Part shown: one piece after another, positions 1-5,075 of the stretch
Layout: each line of letters starts with the position of its first letter
How positions within the stretch are numbered: position 1 is the first letter of the stretch
From: an uncultured Flavobacteriia bacterium
GTDB lineage: Bacteria; Bacteroidota; Bacteroidia; Flavobacteriales_D; Crocinitomicaceae
Assembly: GCA_903887095.1 (NCBI GenBank)
Contig: CAISOQ010000237.1
Coordinates: forward strand, 1 to 5,075
Reading direction: 5' to 3'
Length of the DNA stretch: 5,075 nt
Position numbers and translations under genes: made by a program
The notes under the pieces: model-generated
Databases searched by the model: none
Told to the model about the DNA's origin: nothing
The model's input: only the letters and a program-made list of their open reading frames with translations

Positions 1-1235
1 GAACCTGTATTTGTGGAACAAGCCGTTTGAGAAATGCTAATTCCAGATGTATCGATCGTCAGTCCTACAGGCGGTGCAACTACATATGGATTCGATAATA
101 CAGTACATCCACTGTTATCAGTTATAGTTAAAACATAAGTACCTGGCAATAAATTGGAGGCATTTAATGTGCTCCCACCGCCGTTTGTCCAACTATAAGT
201 ATTTCCGCTTCCAGTATCACTTAATCCAACGATAGAACCCAATGTTCCATCACATAGAACATTACTTACAGAAACAGCAGTCTCATTTATTGATGGACCG
301 GCAATATTTGAAATTGCAAATGCAGATGAACTGGCTGTGCATCCATTTTGATCCGAAACTGTTAAGGTGTACAATCCTTGAGATAGACCAACTAAATCCA
401 ACGTAGTTTGCGAAGTTCCTGACCAAGAATATGAATAATTTGGTGTTCCGCCATTGATAGATATACCAGAAATAGCACCGTTAGCCTGATCGCAATTTTC
501 ATCTGTGATTACTATCGCTGTAACATCTATTGAAGGTCCGGCAATTGCATTCACTGTTATCGGATTTGATGAAACTGTACAACCACCGGCATCAGTCACA
601 GTTAAAGTGTATGCACCTTGCGACAACCCACTTGCATCCGCAGAAGTTGAAGATATTCCATTCCAACTAAACGTTAGAGAGGAACCAGACGCAACGATAC
701 CTGTAATCGAACCATTGTTGTTACCACAAGTCGCATCAGTCGCAACAACATTTATTTCATCCAAAGTAGGTCCAGTATCTGTAACGACATTGAAAGGTCC
801 AGCAGAAGCAGTGCAACTATTGTTGTCAGTAACTGTCAGTGTATAGTTACCAGCTGAAAGTCCCAATGCATTAAGTGCAGAACCACCGGAGTTCGTCCAT
901 CCATAACTCAGTCCTGTTCCTGTCGCAGTAATTCCTGTTATTGAACCAAGTCCACCAGAGCAATTCACATTTTGAACATTCACTGCGCTAGCATCAATAA
1001 TTGGACCTGATGTACCTGTTAACGTGTATGGACCACTTGAAGCTGTGCAACCGCCAGCATCTGTTACCGTAAACGTATATGTCCCTGCAATTAAGTTAGT
1101 ATGATCGATAGTTGCCGATGCGACACCATTCCAAGTATATTGATAAGGTGTTGTTCCGCCACTCACAGTTAATCCAGTAATACTTCCCGCGGTGATGCAG
1201 CTCGGGTTAACAACATTCACTGTTCCCGCGATTGT
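1..1235 (-). repeat. Tandem SprB-like protein repeats (five complete, one partial)
   Basis: Five complete repeats and the start of a sixth follow head to tail: R1 1002-1235, R2 768-1001, R3 534-767, R4 294-533, R5 63-293 and R6 1-62 (78, 78, 78, 80 and 77 residues, then a partial). Each has a Cys near residue 14, a GSITGI-like strand, a central Trp (YxWxN or FSWNG), GLSxGxYTLTVTD and a second Cys in GGCTxS, ending in AGP or a similar turn. This matches the SprB repeat pattern (PF13573 type) of gliding adhesins, with a linker strand added to each core. The repeats differ clearly in DNA sequence, so the array is old rather than freshly amplified. It continues beyond the window. Confidence 0.85.
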
Positions 1236-3200
1236 AGGTTGAGGATTTACAGTCACAGTAACAGGTACTCTAAATGTACCGGGGCATATTCCAACATAGT
1301 ACGTTGTAGTTGCTGTCAAAACAGGAGTTGTATAAGAATTTCCTGTCGCAATTGCTGATCCGCCGTATTGAGCTGTGTACCAGCTGAGTGTCCCTGGCGA
1401 TGTGCCTGAAACAGTAACTGTCAAGGTTGCTGAACTGCCGCCACACACACTTACGTTATTCGGAATAATATCATAAACAGTCGTGGTCAACCCTGTTACT
1501 CCTGCAGCACCATTTGTAGCACCATTAAATGTAAATTCTGTGAGATGAGATGAATTGGATGTTCCAGCGATCCCGCCATTTACATTTTGAGTTGGAGAAC
1601 CTGAAATGATTGTAATATTTCCACCCGCCCCTGCTCCACCGGGACCTTCACCCTCCGTGTTAGCAAATGAGCCAACTGAAATAGCATGATTACCTCCATT
1701 TCCACCTTTGGCATTAATAGCCAATCCTGCTGGAATGGGAGATAGATTTTTAACAAAAACTGATCCACCGCCGCCGCCGCCGCCAGCTCCATCATTTCCT
1801 TTCAACTGACCAATTCCAGGGGTTTGATTCGTTGGGTTGGAATTACTTCCTGCTCCACCATCTGCTTCGATGCTCCCAGTTCCTGAAATTGTTCCATAAA
1901 CGGTCAAGAACACAACTCCGCCTCCTGTTCCACCAGAACCACCTTGATTCTGATCTTGATCACCAGCGCCACCGCCACCACCCATAAAAAGTCGCGTAGC
2001 ATCATATGTCAAAGGATGTCCACCAAAACCACCATTTTCTTTTCTTGCATCAGAAGATGATGTTGTTGCACACCATGCAGTGCTATTGGGACCAATTAAA
2101 GTTGCGTTTTGATTAGAATTTGAATTGGCATAGCCCCCTCTTCCGCCACCAGAACTTGAAGAGCCCGCAAAACCAGCTGACTCAAGGTTCCAAACTGAAT
2201 TAGCTACCGTTGTAGAAGGCACTCCCTTACCGGTATAAGTGCCACTTCCAATATTAGAACCGCCGCCGCCGCCGCAATTCTGGAATCCGCCACCACCACC
2301 GCCGTTTGCCGCGGAACCTCTACCATAAGCTGAATACAATGCTGTATATTCTGCATCATATCCACCAATGCTTTCACCTTTACGCCCACCTTCTCCTATC
2401 GATGAAGATCCAAGCTGAGTACTACCGTTTCCTGTTCCGTTGGCATGTGCTGAACACGTCCCGGGTGAACCAGATTGCGTTGTTGGCGATGTTGTAGAAC
2501 CTCCTCTAAATCCCGCACCACTTGCCGAAATCTTTGAACTTGCGTTCAACGTTAAATTCCCCTTCACTTCAATTGCAACAATACCTCCCGTAGTACCATC
2601 CCAGCTGGGTGGTGTTATCGAAGCAGATGAATTTACAGTTAAATTATTGAATCGTGGAACGCGCACTACCTGCACACGGCCAGAACTTGTATAATTATTT
2701 TGTAGTCCACAATTTAAGATGATGGTATTCGAACCTGAAACATTTCTTACTTCAACCTGCTCAAATTTACCTGCATTGTTATAATTTTTTACAGCGCCCC
2801 AAGCGGCCATTTTTGTAATATCTTGCATCCAGTTGGCATCATACAGCCACATACCTGGTTTCGTATAATTTCCACCCCACCCTCCAGACGCAGTAGGGGT
2901 TGCAGGAGTAACATCTATATCCATCGTCACACCCTGCATTTGAATGATCAAAAGCAAATCACCTTGAGCTAACGCGGAAGAAAATGCACCACTTAACATA
3001 CTATTGCTATTCACGGTAATTGTAGATGCTCCTGCAGTTGCATTTGCAGTTAAGTAGGTATAAGAATTGACAGTGGTATTCAGTGCTGTTGCCGTATAAT
3101 TACCATCCTTACCGCGTTGGGCTGAAGAAAATATGGGAATTATAAATAGAAGCGGAAATATACATTTCGCTAGGTTCATATTCATAGTTAAGAGTTTCAT
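1..3200 (-). CDS. Secreted modular surface protein with glycine-rich region, Ig-like domain and SprB-type repeats (partial, C-terminus outside window)
   Basis: Translating the minus strand from ATG 3200 gives 1066 codons with no stop to the window edge. Residues 1-27 form a signal peptide. Residues 29-223 resemble an N-terminal module seen in many bacterial adhesins (LLIIQMQG, VQVVRVPRF, GGIVAIEV, GAGFRGG). Residues 224-528 are glycine-rich with runs of five to seven Gly. Residues about 571-655 are an Ig-like domain of the CHU_C-associated type. Residues 656-1066 are tandem SprB-like repeats. SprB is the Flavobacterium gliding adhesin, and such proteins are usually exported by the type IX system and displayed on the cell surface; that role is inferred here. 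Three in-frame ATGs (3200, 3185, 3179) all keep the signal peptide. I give the longest, but a -7-like box at 3214-3221 would leave very little leader before ATG 3200, so 3185 or 3179 may be the real start. The ligand is unknown. Confidence 0.9.
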   Translation of the reverse strand, partial: MKLLTMNMNLAKCIFPLLFIIPIFSSAQRGKDGNYTATALNTTVNSYTYLTANATAGASTITVNSNSMLSGAFSSALAQGDLLLIIQMQGVTMDIDVTPATPTASGGWGGNYTKPGMWLYDANWMQDITKMAAWGAVKNYNNAGKFEQVEVRNVSGSNTIILNCGLQNNYTSSGRVQVVRVPRFNNLTVNSSASITPPSWDGTTGGIVAIEVKGNLTLNASSKISASGAGFRGGSTTSPTTQSGSPGTCSAHANGTGNGSTQLGSSSIGEGGRKGESIGGYDAEYTALYSAYGRGSAANGGGGGGFQNCGGGGGSNIGSGTYTGKGVPSTTVANSVWNLESAGFAGSSSSGGGRGGYANSNSNQNATLIGPNSTAWCATTSSSDARKENGGFGGHPLTYDATRLFMGGGGGAGDQDQNQGGSGGTGGGVVFLTVYGTISGTGSIEADGGAGSNSNPTNQTPGIGQLKGNDGAGGGGGGGSVFVKNLSPIPAGLAINAKGGNGGNHAISVGSFANTEGEGPGGAGAGGNITIISGSPTQNVNGGIAGTSNSSHLTEFTFNGATNGAAGVTGLTTTVYDIIPNNVSVCGGSSATLTVTVSGTSPGTLSWYTAQYGGSAIATGNSYTTPVLTATTTYYVGICPGTFRVPVTVTVNPQPTIAGTVNVVNPSCITAGSITGLTVSGGTTPYQYTWNGVASATIDHTNLIAGTYTFTVTDAGGCTASSGPYTLTGTSGPIIDASAVNVQNVNCSGGLGSITGITATGTGLSYGWTNSGGSALNALGLSAGNYTLTVTDNNSCTASAGPFNVVTDTGPTLDEINVVATDATCGNNNGSITGIVASGSSLTFSWNGISSTSADASGLSQGAYTLTVTDAGGCTVSSNPITVNAIAGPSIDVTAIVITDENCDQANGAISGISINGGTPNYSYSWSGTSQTTLDLVGLSQGLYTLTVSDQNGCTASSSAFAISNIAGPSINETAVSVSNVLCDGTLGSIVGLSDTGSGNTYSWTNGGGSTLNASNLLPGTYVLTITDNSGCTVLSNPYVVAPPVGLTIDTSGISISQTACSTNTG
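1236..1490 (-). other. Ig-like domain, CHU_C-associated type (resembles Pfam Ig_7)
   Basis: Residues about 571-655 contain the pattern expected of bacterial Ig-like domains found in Cytophaga and related type IX cargo: VSVCGGSSATLTV, then LSWYTAQYGGSAIATG, SYTTPVLTATTTYYVG, ICPG and a final VTVTVNP strand. The Trp-Tyr pair and the TTTYYV strand are characteristic. One Cys near the start and one in ICPG could form a disulfide across the sandwich. The domain likely acts as a spacer or stalk between the glycine-rich region and the SprB-like repeats. Family assignment is from memory of the motif. Confidence 0.7.
1764..1784 (-). repeat. GGC trinucleotide run coding for seven glycines
   Basis: Five consecutive GGC codons followed by GGT and GGA (read on the minus strand) encode a run of seven glycines. 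The repeat unit is three bases, so slippage would change the number of glycines without breaking the frame. Related runs lie at 1968-1982, 2259-2273 and 2286-2303. Confidence 0.85.
2259..2303 (-). repeat. Paired polyglycine-coding runs around FQNC
   Basis: On the minus strand, 2303-2286 codes for six glycines with mixed GGC/GGT/GGA codons. Four residues (FQNC) follow, then 2273-2259 codes for five more glycines, four of them GGC. The purer GGC stretch is the likelier site for slippage. The mixed codons in the first run suggest it is older or has been stabilised. Confidence 0.8.
2532..3119 (-). other. N-terminal adhesin module (unnamed domain)
   Basis: Residues 28-223 form a non-repetitive, probably beta-rich module. 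Landmarks are the strand GDLLLIIQMQG, Trp-rich stretches (GGWGGN, MWLYDANWMQ, MAAWGA), then FEQVEV, NTIILN, VQVVRVPRF and GGIVAIEVKG, ending at GAGFRGG where the glycine-rich part begins. I recall the same order of motifs at the start of many large exported proteins of Bacteroidota and Myxococcota, but I cannot assign a database family or a function. Confidence 0.55.
3120..3200 (-). other. Signal peptide of the surface protein
   Basis: Residues 1-27 have lysines at 2 and 12, then a hydrophobic core (IFPLLFIIPIF, residues 14-24) and a small-residue SSA before Gln28, which fits signal peptidase I cleavage after Ala27. The only cysteine (Cys13) lies before the hydrophobic core and follows Lys, so this is not a lipoprotein signal. 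The protein should reach the periplasm through Sec and may then use the type IX system. Confidence 0.8.
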
Positions 3201-3213
3201 AGTTCAAGACGAA

Positions 3214-3221
3214 CAAAACTA
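3214..3221 (-). promoter_or_regulatory. Candidate Bacteroidota -7 box for the surface protein gene
   Basis: The minus strand reads TAGTTTTG here, an exact match to the Bacteroidota -7 consensus TAnnTTTG, inside the 35-nt gap after the YkgJ-type stop codon. A TTTG further upstream (within 3245-3249, inside the preceding gene) could serve as the -33 element, but its spacing of about 23 nt is longer than usual. Transcription would begin near 3205-3210, almost on ATG 3200, favouring ATG 3185 or 3179 as the start unless the message comes from upstream. Confidence 0.4.
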
Positions 3222-3235
3222 TAAAAAAGTTGGTT

Positions 3236-3724
3236 TCAATCTTCCAAAATTAATTTAGTTACAATTGTTGCTACCGCAGGACATATTTCAGCATTCTTCA
3301 AGGTCAAGTCCAGTATCTGATTCATGTTTTTTCGATTCGTATGCGGGTACTCAGCACATGCTAACGGTCTGAATTCATAAATACTACAAGTATTGTCTTC
3401 ATTTAAAAAAGAACAAGGTGAACTTTTGAGCACATAATCACTGTCCTCATCCATTCTTAAATATTGGTCTATGAACTGTGCTTCTTTTGTTTTCAATTGC
3501 TTTGCAATTCGTTTTATGTCAACATCACGAAAAATTGGGGATGTTGTTTTGCAGCAATTAGCGCAATCAAGACAGCTGTTTTTTTGAAAAAAGGCTTCAT
3601 GCTTCGAATGGAATAATTGGTCAATATCCTTCGGTTTTTTCTTCTTCATTTTAGAAAAAGTTCGCTTAACAGCGTCCTTTTCTGCTTTTACTTTTTCAAT
3701 TATTACTTTGTATTCCTGGTTCAA
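3236..3724 (-). CDS. YkgJ-type CxxCxxCC cysteine cluster protein (putative zinc/iron-chelating domain)
   Basis: The protein is 162 residues and soluble, with no signal peptide. A basic N-terminus (residues 1-32, including KMKKKKPKD) precedes the family signature Cys51-x2-Cys54-x2-Cys57-Cys58. Further cysteines follow at 104 (PCSFL), 113 (NTCSIYEFRPLAC), 123 and 148 (EICPAV). This arrangement defines the CxxCxxCC family (PF03692; E. coli YkgJ and the FliB flagellin methylase belong to it), proposed to bind zinc or an iron-sulfur cluster. The substrate and reaction of small stand-alone members like this are not established. The start is TTG at 3722-3724. No ATG lies upstream in frame before the divergent gene, and the next ATG is residue 26, which would cut off much of the basic region that I recall in Bacteroidota homologues. 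The length is normal for that group. It lies 35 nt upstream of the surface protein gene and divergent to the flavoprotein gene. Confidence 0.85.
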   Translation of the reverse strand: MNQEYKVIIEKVKAEKDAVKRTFSKMKKKKPKDIDQLFHSKHEAFFQKNSCLDCANCCKTTSPIFRDVDIKRIAKQLKTKEAQFIDQYLRMDEDSDYVLKSSPCSFLNEDNTCSIYEFRPLACAEYPHTNRKNMNQILDLTLKNAEICPAVATIVTKLILED

Positions 3725-3759
3725 GTTTCTTGAATTAAAATTATGAAAAGTTATCTTCC

Positions 3760-3767
3760 TATATTTA
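3760..3767 (+). promoter_or_regulatory. Candidate -7 box for the flavoprotein gene
   Basis: The plus strand reads TATATTTA, one mismatch from TAnnTTTG, placing transcription start near 3772 and giving a very short leader before ATG 3787. No clear -33 TTTG is visible upstream. The box sits three bases from the opposing candidate box at 3771-3778, so the two promoters would compete for polymerase if both are real. Confidence 0.3.
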
Positions 3768-3770
3768 CTG

Positions 3771-3778
3771 CGAAAGTA
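3771..3778 (-). promoter_or_regulatory. Candidate -7 box for the YkgJ-type gene
   Basis: The minus strand reads TACTTTCG, followed by CAG, one mismatch from the Bacteroidota -7 consensus TAnnTTTG. It lies 47 nt before the TTG start, implying a leader of about 40 nt. I see no clear TTTG at the -33 distance, which would fall inside the start of the divergent gene, so the call is tentative. Confidence 0.3.
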
Positions 3779-3786
3779 GCTAAAAC

Positions 3787-5075
3787 ATGGAGAAATTCGA
3801 TCTTATCGTTATTGGAGGTGGTCCAGCTGGATATGCCGCAGCGATGCGAGCCATAGATTTTGGAAAAAGAGTTTGCCTCATTGAAAAAGACAAAGTTGGC
3901 GGCGCTGGTGTTTACAATGGCGCCCTTTCTTCAAAAACACTATGGGAAGTTGCAAATAAAGTTTCGAGCATTAATGAAACAATTGTTTCAACTGGCAGAA
4001 GTGCGTATGAAATCCCGTGGGATGACGTTAAAAAAATTCTTGCTGAAGCAATCTTTGAACGCAAGTTTCAATACTCTTGCCATATTAAATTATTGCAAAC
4101 TGAAAGCATGAACAATCTCCTGCAATATGAAAGAGGATTTGGAAGGTTGATCTCAAAAAATGAAGTGACCATCGATCATGAAGGTGAGCAAAAAGTTATC
4201 TGGGGTGATAACATAATTTTATCTACAGGAAGTAAACCCCGCATTGTACCGAACATCAAGGTGGATGAGAAAATAATTTTAACCAGTGACGGAATTGACG
4301 CTATAGATGACTATCCTAAAAGTCTCGTAATTATTGGCGCAGGCGTAATCGGTTGTGAATATGCTACTATATTTTCAAATTTTGGGAAGACCAAAGTTTA
4401 TATTATTGATCGTCAAGAGCGCATTTTGCCATTTGAAGATGAAGATATTTCAAAGCTTGTAGCCGGCAATATGATGTCAAAAGGAGTTACAATTCATTCA
4501 AATGCAAAATTAGAACGACTTGAGGAGAAAGATGGAGAAGTTGAATACGAATTGTCTTACCCTGATGGTAAACGTGAGGTAATTCGGGTTGAAAAGGCTT
4601 TACTTTCTATTGGAAGGGTACCAAATGTTGACAATTTAGGAATTGAGAATGCTGGTGTAGAAATGTCGAAAAGAGGAATACACATTGGAGATGATGACAC
4701 TCAAACCAATATCCCAAATATTTATGCTGTGGGAGATGTTTCCGGAAGAATTGCACTCGTAAATATGGGTGAAATTGAGGCGCGACATGCGGTTGAAAGA
4801 ATGTTTGGAGGAAAACAGGAACGATTATCCTATGACAACATATGTACCATCATGTTTTTGAACCCTGAAGTAGCAGCTGTAGGCTTGAACGAACAGGAGT
4901 GCGTAGAACAAAACATTCCAGTAAAAGTTGTTAAAGTTGATTTTTCTTTGATTACGAGAGCGATTGCCATGCGCAAAACTCAAGGGTTTTTCAAGATCAT
5001 TGTCACAAACGACGATGATATGCACATATTAGGAATGCGCGCAGTTGGAGAACATGCATCCACAGCGATTGAAGC
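3787..5075 (+). CDS. FAD-dependent pyridine nucleotide oxidoreductase, Lpd/SthA-like but lacking the redox cysteines (partial, C-terminus outside window)
   Basis: The first 429 codons of a cytoplasmic class I pyridine nucleotide-disulfide oxidoreductase-type protein, usually about 470 residues. The FAD-binding Rossmann motif is GGGPAG (10-15), with acidic Glu33 ending the second strand. ILSTGSKP (144-151) is the ATG-like motif. The NAD(P) motif is GAGVIG (184-189), with CEYATIF following as in soluble transhydrogenase, and Asp208 favours NADH over NADPH. GRVPN (276-280) and YAVGDV (313-318) complete the FAD domain, and the dimerisation domain begins near 349 (NPEVAAVG at 359-366). The family motif GGTCxNxGCxPSK reads GGAGVYNGALSSK (38-50), so both disulfide cysteines are gone (Gly41, Ala46). 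Lipoamide or glutathione reduction by the usual mechanism is therefore unlikely; direct electron transfer from NAD(P)H to a quinone, another nucleotide or a protein is more plausible. ATG 3787 is firm because an in-frame TAA lies at 3781-3783. The C-terminal His-Glu region is outside the window. Confidence 0.9.
   Translation, partial: MEKFDLIVIGGGPAGYAAAMRAIDFGKRVCLIEKDKVGGAGVYNGALSSKTLWEVANKVSSINETIVSTGRSAYEIPWDDVKKILAEAIFERKFQYSCHIKLLQTESMNNLLQYERGFGRLISKNEVTIDHEGEQKVIWGDNIILSTGSKPRIVPNIKVDEKIILTSDGIDAIDDYPKSLVIIGAGVIGCEYATIFSNFGKTKVYIIDRQERILPFEDEDISKLVAGNMMSKGVTIHSNAKLERLEEKDGEVEYELSYPDGKREVIRVEKALLSIGRVPNVDNLGIENAGVEMSKRGIHIGDDDTQTNIPNIYAVGDVSGRIALVNMGEIEARHAVERMFGGKQERLSYDNICTIMFLNPEVAAVGLNEQECVEQNIPVKVVKVDFSLITRAIAMRKTQGFFKIIVTNDDDMHILGMRAVGEHASTAIE

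Larger units (their letters stand above)
1617..2531 (-). other. Glycine-rich low-complexity region of the surface protein
   Basis: Residues about 224-528 are dominated by Gly, Ser, Asn, Ala and Thr. Uninterrupted glycine runs of 6, 5, 5 and 7 are encoded at 2286-2303, 2259-2273, 1968-1982 and 1764-1784. Short ordered strands such as GGGVVFLTVYGTISG, GSIEADGGAG and GGSVFVKNL alternate with the Gly runs, which suggests a repetitive beta structure (possibly a beta-helix-like fold with Gly loops) rather than plain disorder. That structural reading is inference. Three isolated cysteines fall in or near the region (GTCSAH, QNCGGG, WCATTS). Confidence 0.7.

Noticed and set aside
505..846. Plus-strand open frame of 113 codons
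   Set aside because: It lies antisense to repeats R2-R4 of the surface protein. Its Val/Thr/Pro-rich repetitive composition is the antisense image of the repeat codons, and it has no recognisable domain.
1..1235. Regular repeats considered as a CRISPR array or recent DNA amplification
   Set aside because: The period is about 230-240 bp, the repeats are protein-level only with strongly diverged DNA, and the reading frame is continuous.
1580..1795. Minus-strand open frame of 71 codons
   Set aside because: It is an off-frame reading of the glycine-rich region; its poly-Ala stretch is the shifted GGC run.
2204..2389. Minus-strand open frame of 61 codons
   Set aside because: It is another off-frame reading of the glycine-rich region, with poly-Ala from shifted GGC codons.
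2306..2694. Two overlapping plus-strand open frames (2306-2497 and 2440-2694)
   Set aside because: Both are antisense to the surface protein gene, have no recognisable domain, and overlap each other in different frames.
3162..3173. Possible lipoprotein signal (LAKC) in the surface protein
   Set aside because: The Cys precedes the hydrophobic core and is preceded by Lys, so it does not fit a lipobox.
3201..3235. Transcription terminator between the YkgJ-type gene and the surface protein gene
   Set aside because: There is a short T run on the minus strand (at 3222-3230) but no stem before it, so no terminator can be supported.
3860..4111. Plus-strand open frame of 83 codons
   Set aside because: It is a shifted frame within the flavoprotein gene, whose own frame there carries clear family motifs.
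4825..5025. Minus-strand open frame of 66 codons
   Set aside because: It is antisense to the conserved dimerisation domain of the flavoprotein and has no recognisable domain.

Overview
The window looks like a Bacteroidota chromosome, probably a Cytophaga/Flavobacterium/Crocinitomix-type gliding or type IX-secreting bacterium. The evidence is an exported adhesin-like protein built from SprB-type repeats and a CHU_C-associated Ig-like domain, weak Shine-Dalgarno sequences, and promoter-like boxes resembling the Bacteroidota -7 element TAnnTTTG. The exact genus cannot be read from the window.

Positions 1-3200 (minus strand) are one uninterrupted reading frame of 1066 codons that runs off the left edge. 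It encodes a secreted modular surface protein with five parts in order: a signal peptide, an N-terminal module of a type common at the start of bacterial adhesins, about 300 residues of glycine-rich low-complexity sequence, one Ig-like domain, and at least five and a half tandem SprB-like repeats of 77-80 residues. The C-terminus is outside the window, so a type IX sorting domain can be neither seen nor excluded. Almost all other small open frames in this stretch are shadows of this gene.

Positions 3236-3724 (minus strand) encode a 162-residue CxxCxxCC (YkgJ-type) putative metal-cluster protein with a TTG start. It lies 35 nt upstream of the adhesin gene on the same strand, so the two could be co-transcribed, but an exact -7-like box in the gap suggests the adhesin has its own promoter.

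Positions 3787-5075 (plus strand, running off the right edge) encode a class I pyridine nucleotide-disulfide oxidoreductase-type flavoprotein related to dihydrolipoamide dehydrogenase and soluble transhydrogenase. Both redox-active cysteines of the family motif are replaced, by Gly41 and Ala46. It is divergent from the YkgJ-type gene across a 62-nt intergenic region with candidate -7 boxes on both strands.

The three genes show no obvious shared pathway. The two cytoplasmic proteins, a Cys-rich cluster protein and a cysteine-less flavoprotein, could be redox partners, but only their adjacency suggests it. No RNA genes, mobile elements, CRISPR arrays or convincing terminators were seen. The most interesting items are the cysteine-less flavoenzyme and the repeat organisation of the surface protein.
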